This document shows positions 26,269 through 32,308 of a stretch of 64,000 nucleotides of DNA, piece after piece (position 1 is the first letter of the stretch; each line of letters starts with the position of its first letter). The stretch spans positions 62,001 to 126,000 of the forward strand of contig NZ_PHSU01000018.1 in assembly GCF_002814235.1 (NCBI RefSeq), read 5' to 3'. This stretch comes from Pseudomonas sp. QS1027. GTDB lineage: Bacteria; Pseudomonadota; Gammaproteobacteria; Pseudomonadales; Pseudomonadaceae. The position numbers and the translations under genes are program-made. The notes under the pieces are model-generated. The model worked only from the letters and a program-made list of their open reading frames with translations, was not told the DNA's origin and searched no databases.

Positions 26269-29181
26269 ATGTCGAGACTGACGGGTGGCATTCACACTCA
26301 CACACCGACGCTGACGGTTATTGACCCCCGCGGACTCACGGTGCGTTCAGTTGCTTATTGCCGTTCCGTCGAGACAGCGGAGCCTGAAGAGCGGATCAAC
26401 CGCAGTACCTATGACGCCATGGGACGACTGATCGAACAATGGGATCCCAGGCTTTGGGCGCTCAGTGCAGAAGATGATGAAACCCCAGCCAACCTGGTCA
26501 ATCGTTACTCACTGTCCGGGAAGGTATTGAGTTCGATCAGCGGCGATGCGGGTAGGCGAGTCAGCTTGTTCGGCGATGGGGATCAGATTGTTCAAGCGTG
26601 GGATAGCCGGGGCAGTGAGCGGAGGGTTGAGTACGACGACCTGCTACGGCAGCTGGCAGTTTTCGAGCAGGGTGAAGATGATGTAGCGCGATGCGTCGAA
26701 CGTTATGGATACGCTGATTTCAGCGCCGATTTCATCGTTCACAACCAATGCGGGCAATTGATTCGACACGACGATACAGCGGGCACTTTGATACTGGACG
26801 AGTACGCCTTGACAGGTGGAGTGCTTGAGCAGACCCAACGATTTCTGCGTTCGCTGGAAATGCCTGATTGGCCGCAAGAACTGCCGGCGCGAGATGTACT
26901 TCTGGAGTCCTCGGAGCAGGCGGCAACCACGTCGACGCGCTTCAATCCGCTGGGTGATGTGCTGGTGCAGACCGATGCCAAGGGTAATCGGCAACGGTTC
27001 GATCACACCTTGGACGGTCAACTGTTCGCGAGCTATCTGCAACTCAGCGATCAGCCAACGACTCAAACCCTGGTCAGTCTCATCCGCTACAACGCCTACG
27101 GCCAGGTTGAACAGGAAACCGCCGGCAACGGTGTGGTCAGCACACTGAGGTATCGACCGGAAGACGGTCGTTTACTTCATCTTCAGGCCCTGTATGGCAA
27201 TCATGACCCTCTGCAAGATCTGTACTACGACTATGACCCGGTAGGTAATGTGCTGAGCATCGAAGAGGCGGCGCTACCGACCCGTTATTTCGCCAACCAG
27301 CGAGTGGAGCCGATTAATCGGTATATCTACGACAGCCTCTACCAACTGATTGATGCGACCGGCTGGGAAACCGGCAGCGCCAGTCGAGGACCTGAGTTCA
27401 ATCGCTTTGACAATCCGAGCGCAGTCGCCAACTACCATCAGACCTACCGTTATGACGCCAGTGGCAACTTGCTGGAACTGATCCATGTCGGCCCACAAAG
27501 TCACAGCCGCAAACTGACGGCCGCTCGCCACAGCAATCGCTGTCTGCTTGAACAGAATGATCGGCCGCCCAGCGAAGACGAGATTGCCGCCGCTTTTGAC
27601 AACAATGGCAATTTGCGGGACCTGCAACCGGGGCAGGCGATGAACTGGGATCTACGCAATCAGTTGCGCGAGGTGCGACCGGTTGAGCGTGAAGGGGCCG
27701 ACGATGATCTTGAGCTCTACCTGTACGGCGGCGATGGCCTGCGGCGACGCAAAATCCGTTCTACCCAGACCAAGGCCCGTGCTCTGATCTCGGAAGTGCG
27801 TTATCTACCAGGCCTGGAAATCCGCACCCATGCAGGCACTGGCGAAGTGTTGCAGGTAATCGGTGTCCAGGCCGGACGCAGTGCCATGCAGGTGTTGCAC
27901 TGGGAAACGGCACCGCCTTCCGGTATTACCAACGATCAATATCGCTACAACCTGACCAATCACCTGGGCTCCAGCAGCCTGGAACTGGACAGCGAGGCGC
28001 AGGTGATCACCCAGGAAACCTATCATCCCTACGGTAGTACGGCCTGGTTTGCCGGGCGAAGTGAAGTGGAAGCGAGTTACAAGACAGTGCGTTACTCGGG
28101 CAAGGAACGGGATACGACAGGACTTTATTATTATGGATTCAGGTATTATGCACCTTGGTTATGCCGGTGGATAAATCCGGATCCAGGTGGATCTGTCAAT
28201 GGGCTGAACTTTTATCGAATGCTGAACAATAATCCTATTGCCAATATTGATCCTGATGGGATGGACCCTCAACGGGCACGGGCGCTTTGGAAGTTTGCAA
28301 TTGAGAGTGTTGTTCAGGAGCGTGATACGCGAGATATAATTACGCTTGCTCCCGGTATCATTGGTGTGGTGATGATGGGAGGTGCGGAAGTATTTGAGCG
28401 AATAGGGATTTCCCTTGCTCGCGATTTTGTAGGGGCGCGCTCACTTTTTTATTTGTCCATAGACTCAAGGTATGAAGGCAAGATCGTAGGAGGGGATGGG
28501 CCTATTTCATTAAAGTCAAGCACAGCCGATAGTTTGAACGCTGCGATTGGGAGTCCGCATTCAGAGTTTACGGCTTACATTAATTCAGGATTCTATAATG
28601 CAGGTCGGCGAGCCGACGAGAATGCACCTGCTTGGGCGTCGATCGGGCCTATTTCAGTGGGTGGGGAGCTCAAAAGGTCAGTGGCTTTGCCGGACCAATA
28701 TAAAGATGATTATGTGCAGCTGACAATGGATGATAGTTCATTTATTCATACAGGACCTGTATTGGCTGAAGGTGGGTCGGTAGCATTTACTTCAGATAAG
28801 CTAGATGATCCAAAATTTCAATTCTCTGAAGAGAAGAATATACCAGGATATTTGGTGCACGCAAACAGACCAAATAACAGATCGGCTATTAGTTTGCCTG
28901 CTGAATCGGGAGGCAAGGATGCTCGTACTCGGCTTGTGATTGGTCTGGGTGTTGGACGAGGCGATAGTTCTCCGGGATTCACTCTCGCGGAGTGGGCCGA
29001 AGTAACAAATAGACTCGACCGTTTGAATACCACACCTGGACGCTCGATAAATTTGGATGGTGGTGACTCAAGTGCGCTTGGTGTCCTCAGTCCGAAAGTC
29101 GCGTTAATGGATGCACAGGCGCGAGGGAGCCCCCAAAGGAAAGTTGGGAGTTTCATTGCTTTTTCAATGAGAAAGCAATAG
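26269..29181 (+). CDS. Tc toxin C component 2: RHS shell plus phosphodiester-glycosidase-like warhead
   Basis: A 970-residue protein. Residues 1-665 repeat the RHS shell of the other TcC proteins, ending in WINPDPGGSVNGLN and a DPDGM cleavage region. Residues 666-970 are unrelated to the other warheads. A hydrophobic segment (about 683-705) is followed by EFTAYINSGFYNAG (Asn772), then ARTRLVIGLGVGRG, FTLAEWAEV and SINLDGGDSSALG (928-935). The order N-G-F, RT...G, LAE and NLDGG.SS is the signature of the phosphodiester glycosidase (NAGPA/DUF2233) family. The host target is unknown. The gene is free-standing, with its own palindrome upstream. Confidence 0.88.
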   Translation: MSRLTGGIHTHTPTLTVIDPRGLTVRSVAYCRSVETAEPEERINRSTYDAMGRLIEQWDPRLWALSAEDDETPANLVNRYSLSGKVLSSISGDAGRRVSLFGDGDQIVQAWDSRGSERRVEYDDLLRQLAVFEQGEDDVARCVERYGYADFSADFIVHNQCGQLIRHDDTAGTLILDEYALTGGVLEQTQRFLRSLEMPDWPQELPARDVLLESSEQAATTSTRFNPLGDVLVQTDAKGNRQRFDHTLDGQLFASYLQLSDQPTTQTLVSLIRYNAYGQVEQETAGNGVVSTLRYRPEDGRLLHLQALYGNHDPLQDLYYDYDPVGNVLSIEEAALPTRYFANQRVEPINRYIYDSLYQLIDATGWETGSASRGPEFNRFDNPSAVANYHQTYRYDASGNLLELIHVGPQSHSRKLTAARHSNRCLLEQNDRPPSEDEIAAAFDNNGNLRDLQPGQAMNWDLRNQLREVRPVEREGADDDLELYLYGGDGLRRRKIRSTQTKARALISEVRYLPGLEIRTHAGTGEVLQVIGVQAGRSAMQVLHWETAPPSGITNDQYRYNLTNHLGSSSLELDSEAQVITQETYHPYGSTAWFAGRSEVEASYKTVRYSGKERDTTGLYYYGFRYYAPWLCRWINPDPGGSVNGLNFYRMLNNNPIANIDPDGMDPQRARALWKFAIESVVQERDTRDIITLAPGIIGVVMMGGAEVFERIGISLARDFVGARSLFYLSIDSRYEGKIVGGDGPISLKSSTADSLNAAIGSPHSEFTAYINSGFYNAGRRADENAPAWASIGPISVGGELKRSVALPDQYKDDYVQLTMDDSSFIHTGPVLAEGGSVAFTSDKLDDPKFQFSEEKNIPGYLVHANRPNNRSAISLPAESGGKDARTRLVIGLGVGRGDSSPGFTLAEWAEVTNRLDRLNTTPGRSINLDGGDSSALGVLSPKVALMDAQARGSPQRKVGSFIAFSMRKQ

Positions 29182-29335
29182 GGCTTGTGGGACGGAAATA
29201 TAGGGTAAGTCTATTAAGATCTACGTGAGTTTTTAGCGGATTTAGACAGTAAATTGGAAATAAAATCGGCATTTCTGGGGCGAATTGATTTTTTGAATTC
29301 GCCTCGAATAGAGGGCATGAATATGGATACGCCGC

Positions 29336-29357
29336 CCCCGCACGATTGTGCGCGGGG
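29336..29357. terminator. Degenerate hairpin after DUF6124 copy 3
   Basis: CCCCGCAC-GATT-GTGCGCGGGG, the counterpart of the hairpin at 25251-25274 with a two-base insertion in one arm. It lies between the convergent tcC2 and DUF6124 genes. No T-run is evident. Confidence 0.3.
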
Positions 29358-29372
29358 AGCGGTTTCACACCA

Positions 29373-29693
29373 TCAGATGGTCACTGCTTGTGGTTCATCG
29401 AACAGCCCATCCATCTCCTGTTGCGCCATATCGATCAGGTGCACGGCACCCAAGGCGAGTTTGCGCTGCGAGCCCTGGAGATTGTCCGCCGATTCGTAGG
29501 CGGTCGCCGAGGCGCTTTGGAGAATTTCGTAGATATGGAGCAGGGTTTCTTCGGTGTTGCGTGATTGCCGTTTCCGGGGTGAGGTACGAGTCGCGGGTAA
29601 TTCGTAGTGAGCGAAGGCACGCTCGGCGGCGAGCCGGAAGGCTGGGGAGGCGAGGTCTTCCGTGATAGGCGGATTGGGGGTGATCTTGAACAT
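29373..29693 (-). CDS. DUF6124 family small protein, copy 3
   Basis: A 106-residue near-twin of the 25294-25614 protein, with only about ten residue changes (for example VAEDL to ITEDL and EQHMATA to EPQAVTI at the C-terminus). It has the same leader RNA and upstream box. The duplication is therefore recent relative to the split from the 2489 gene. No function is known. The reading frame is intact, which argues that it is still under selection or that the duplication is young. Confidence 0.78.
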   Translation of the reverse strand: MFKITPNPPITEDLASPAFRLAAERAFAHYELPATRTSPRKRQSRNTEETLLHIYEILQSASATAYESADNLQGSQRKLALGAVHLIDMAQQEMDGLFDEPQAVTI

Positions 29694-29721
29694 GGTGAGA
29701 CTCCGTTAACCGTTATGGGGA

Positions 29722-29837
29722 GCCACCACGCTTCGCTTGCACGCGAAGTAGGGTGGCAGCTGTACGCAGGTGTGCAAGACCGGTGGTTATCGGAGCAAAA
29801 TCCCGGCAGATCCGAAGATCTCCCACGCACAGCCACC
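29722..29837 (-). ncRNA. Structured leader RNA upstream of DUF6124 (copy 2)
   Basis: Nearly identical to 25642-25758, with a perfect outer stem GCCACC-acg-CTTCGC-ttgcac-GCGAAG-tag-GGTGGC. The one difference in that stem (GCTACC in copy 1, GCCACC here) keeps pairing through a G-U pair, which supports a functional RNA stem. A further small hairpin TCACCG...CGGTGA lies at about 29922-29940. Confidence 0.45.
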
Positions 29838-29972
29838 ATAACGCGGCATCTCGGAGACAAGTCTCTGAGATTTTGGTCAGGTGTCATTGCTCATTCACCA
29901 GTCCGGACTTGCACGTCCGTATCACCGAGTTTGCGGTGATGGTATGCAGACTAGTCATCGAAATGGGCAGAA

Positions 29973-30028
29973 GCAACGGGTTGGGATTTTCTAGGAAATT
30001 TCAGTCAAGTGAAAGGGAATAGTCTTCG
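29973..30028 (-). promoter_or_regulatory. Conserved box upstream of DUF6124 copy 3
   Basis: The same GGGATTTTCTAGGAAATTTC box as at 25895, followed by AGTCAAGTGAAAGGGAATAG. It is part of the duplicated block. It may contain the promoter of the DUF6124 unit. Confidence 0.4.
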
Positions 30029-30118
30029 CGGATACCCTGTCGGCTCAGATCCGAACTCATTTTCGGAAGGCTTCCGGTTATGAGCACAAAACCTGTCCGC
30101 TAAGGCAAACACGGTCCC

Positions 30119-30205
30119 TGTAGGAGCCTGGCTTGTCAGCGAAGAGGCCCGTGAGACCGCTAAAAGCTTCGCGGGCAATCGAGCGTCGACCGGCCGCTCC
30201 TACAA
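30119..30205. repeat. REPIN
   Basis: TGTAGGAGCCTGGCTTGTCAGCGAAG is mirrored by CTTCGCGGGCAATC...GCTCCTACAAG. It is the counterpart of 26041-26115 with a short insertion between the arms. Confidence 0.75.
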
Positions 30206-30284
30206 GTGGCGTAGCGTTTTCAATATCCCATTTTCCTAACTGGCTGATATTGGACCGTGGGCAGCTCAATACCACTTATCGGCC

Positions 30285-30300
30285 CTGTCATTTCTGACAG
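30285..30300. promoter_or_regulatory. Palindromic operator candidate before the tcC remnant
   Basis: A perfect palindrome CTGTCA-TTTC-TGACAG with the same flanks as the tcC copies. It now stands upstream of a decayed tcC start and a metallophosphoesterase gene, so that gene may have come under the same control. Confidence 0.55.
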
Positions 30301-30360
30301 TAGCCGGCAGCGTGGATCAGGTGATTACTAGAACCAGGTATTCCAGGCATCACCTGAGTC

Positions 30361-30405
30361 ATGTCGCTTTGATCAGTGGCGTTCATACTCAGATACACCG
30401 GGAAC
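30361..30405 (+). pseudogene. 5' remnant of a fifth tcC gene
   Basis: ATGTCGCTTTGATCAGTGGC followed by GTTCATACTCAGATACACCG aligns, with a few changes, to the first 40 bases of the tcC genes (ATGTCGAGATTGACGGGTGG, TATTCACACTCATACACCG). The frame is broken by an in-frame TGA after three codons. It sits at the same distance from the palindrome as the intact tcC starts. The rest of the gene is gone. Confidence 0.6.
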
Positions 30406-30426
30406 CGCATTGAGGAGATCCGCGTC

Positions 30427-31230
30427 GTGAAGATTCGCGTTCTGTCCGACCTGCACCTTGAGTACGACGAACCGCTGGCCATCCCGTACGTGGAGGCCGA
30501 TCTCGTCGTGCTGGCCGGTGATATCCATAACCATGCGAAAGGCCTGCGTTGGGCGGCGGAGAACTTCGGTTCACAGGTGCCGATTATTTATGTGCCGGGC
30601 AACCACGAGTATTACGGTGGTGAATTCGCTGCACTCGAAAGCGCGATGCAAGCCGCCGCACGCAGCTTGCCCAACGTGCATTTCCTGAACAACACAACCT
30701 TCACTGAGCGAAATGGCCAATGGCGCGTGCTCGGTACCACGTTGTGGACAGACTTCTCGTTGTTCGGTGCTGGCGATGCGGCGCTGCGTGAGTCCATTGC
30801 AGAGGCCGAGCGGGTCATACTCGACTACCAGGGCGTGATCCAGGTCTTATCGCCCGAGCTCGAAGCCCCGCTACGTTCGTTTACTCCCCGCGACTCGCTG
30901 GCGCTCCACAAGCAAGCGCGGGCGTGGCTGGAAGACGAGCTGGTAAAGCCCTTCGATGGCAAGACGATTGTGGTCACGCACCATGCGCCGCTCAGGCCAA
31001 GCCTGGCGGAAAAGTTCGCGACGGATCGAGCCTCGGCGGGTTATGTGAGCGATCTGCCTTCCCTCGTGCGTGCGCCGGTTGCGCTGTGGGTCCATGGTCA
31101 CACCCATACTGCATTCGATTATTTCGCAGAGGGAACACGTGTGATCTGCAATCCGCGTGGATATAGCTATCAACGTTTGAGGGCGCCTGAAAATCCGTTG
31201 TTCACATGGGACAAGCTCGTCGAGATCTGA
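30427..31230 (+). CDS. Calcineurin-like metallophosphoesterase
   Basis: A 267-residue protein. The GTG start at 30427 is chosen because a GAGGAG ribosome binding site lies about ten bases upstream and the protein then begins VKIRVLSDLHLEY. All metal-binding motifs of the family are present: DLHLE (residues 8-12), AGDIHNH, PGNHEYYGGEF, VTHHAPL and HGHTHTAFD. It is probably a cytosolic two-metal phosphoesterase; the substrate is not known. It occupies the position where a tcC gene would be expected after the duplicated block, so it is likely a replacement brought in by recombination. Confidence 0.88.
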   Translation: MKIRVLSDLHLEYDEPLAIPYVEADLVVLAGDIHNHAKGLRWAAENFGSQVPIIYVPGNHEYYGGEFAALESAMQAAARSLPNVHFLNNTTFTERNGQWRVLGTTLWTDFSLFGAGDAALRESIAEAERVILDYQGVIQVLSPELEAPLRSFTPRDSLALHKQARAWLEDELVKPFDGKTIVVTHHAPLRPSLAEKFATDRASAGYVSDLPSLVRAPVALWVHGHTHTAFDYFAEGTRVICNPRGYSYQRLRAPENPLFTWDKLVEI

Positions 31231-31265
31231 GCAAGCGGATGCCATTCACCGCGAGGCAATGCGGT

Positions 31266-32138
31266 TTATGTTTTGTAAAAGGTGATCAGCACCTTCTTGG
31301 CGCTATCCAGGATGATGTTCAGAACAACGTTGGGATGAGTGACCACCCAGTTTGGTCCGCTCGCCGTCGTGACGAAAGGGGTGCCGAGCAGCGAGCCGCC
31401 CGTGAAGATTTTGTTCAGGGTCTCATTCATGGCCGACGCCGTCTGGCCATGGCCGGCCTTGGTCTCCCACACCCAGTCATGGAAGACCTCGGCGCTGGGC
31501 TGATAGGGAAAGTACGTCAAGGTCTGGGGGACGAGCATCTGCTCGCCTGTTCGATGGGCGCGCGTTGCCGGCAGGCGGCCGAGGACCCAGGCGGTCACTT
31601 CTCGTCCCTGAAGCTTGGTGTTCAGCTTGACGAGTTCGGGGCCGCTGAGCTTGTGGGTCGGCCCTCTGGCATCGTTGATCACCGGTACCGTCAGGCCCAG
31701 ATTGGGATAGGTAGCCCTCAGGGTGCGGGCCGCCAGATAGGTGGCTTCAGCCGTCGTCGCGCGCGTGTCGCAGGCGGTCACCGTCAGGCCATCGGCCAGG
31801 CAGGCCGCAATCGCTGGCTGAAGGGCGAGGAGGGCAATGCGGGTCACCGGCTCGATCTGGCGGATCGGCACGGTCCGCAGATGCCGCAGCTTGGTTTCGG
31901 CGTCCTGGAGATTCGTTTGGCAGCGCGAGACGATCTGATCCAGCGCCGTCACGTCGAGCACAAGCTGAGCCAGTTCCACCGCGCCCGATCCCTTCAGCAG
32001 CGCCGTCAGCGTCAGGGCGCGAGCGTGCACCGCCTTGGCCCGTACCCGCAGGGGCGGCAGGTCGCGGCACAACTTCGCCAGGGCATCGTTGTCGTCATCC
32101 CACTGCCTCTGCTGCACGCTGCCGACTGCCAACGTCAT
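31266..32138 (-). CDS. Uncharacterised protein within the Tc island
   Basis: A 290-residue protein that I do not recognise. The ATG at 32138 is chosen over an upstream TTG because AGGAAGG stands a few bases before it. The first 150 residues are predicted helical and rich in A, L and R (DDDNDALAKLCRDLPPL, VELAQLVLDVTALDQI). The second half has more mixed content with LNTKLQGREVTAWVLG, YFPYQPSAEVFHDWVWE and a C-terminal WVVTHPNVVLNIILDSAKKV. No signal peptide or clear membrane segment is seen. It converges with the metallophosphoesterase gene and diverges from tcC3. GC content is high, like the core genome and unlike the toxin tails. Confidence 0.65.
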   Translation of the reverse strand: MTLAVGSVQQRQWDDDNDALAKLCRDLPPLRVRAKAVHARALTLTALLKGSGAVELAQLVLDVTALDQIVSRCQTNLQDAETKLRHLRTVPIRQIEPVTRIALLALQPAIAACLADGLTVTACDTRATTAEATYLAARTLRATYPNLGLTVPVINDARGPTHKLSGPELVKLNTKLQGREVTAWVLGRLPATRAHRTGEQMLVPQTLTYFPYQPSAEVFHDWVWETKAGHGQTASAMNETLNKIFTGGSLLGTPFVTTASGPNWVVTHPNVVLNIILDSAKKVLITFYKT

Positions 32139-32232
32139 AAAGCCTTCCTTCCCTGTGGGCAAACCGCTGTGGGCTGAAATTGAATAATCGGCACGCTAGC
32201 ACGAAAGATTGGGCATCTACCACTTGTCGGTA

Positions 32233-32248
32233 CTGTCATTTCTGACAG
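32233..32248. promoter_or_regulatory. Palindromic operator candidate upstream of tcC3
   Basis: A perfect palindrome CTGTCA-TTTC-TGACAG, 60 bases before the tcC3 start. The flank CTTGTCGGTA and the downstream GTGGATCAGGCAGTTACTGG match the other copies. Confidence 0.58.
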
Positions 32249-32308
32249 TAGTCGGTGGCGTGGATCAGGCAGTTACTGGATTGACGCATCCTACGATGGG
32301 CCTGGGTC

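Noticed and set aside
25642..30360. A transposon or insertion sequence as cause of the duplication
   Set aside because: No transposase, terminal inverted repeats or target duplication is visible; homologous recombination between tcC genes explains it.
31206..32177. An open frame on the plus strand opposite the unknown gene at 31266-32138
   Set aside because: The minus-strand frame has a better ribosome binding site and a more protein-like composition. Since neither product is recognised, some doubt remains.
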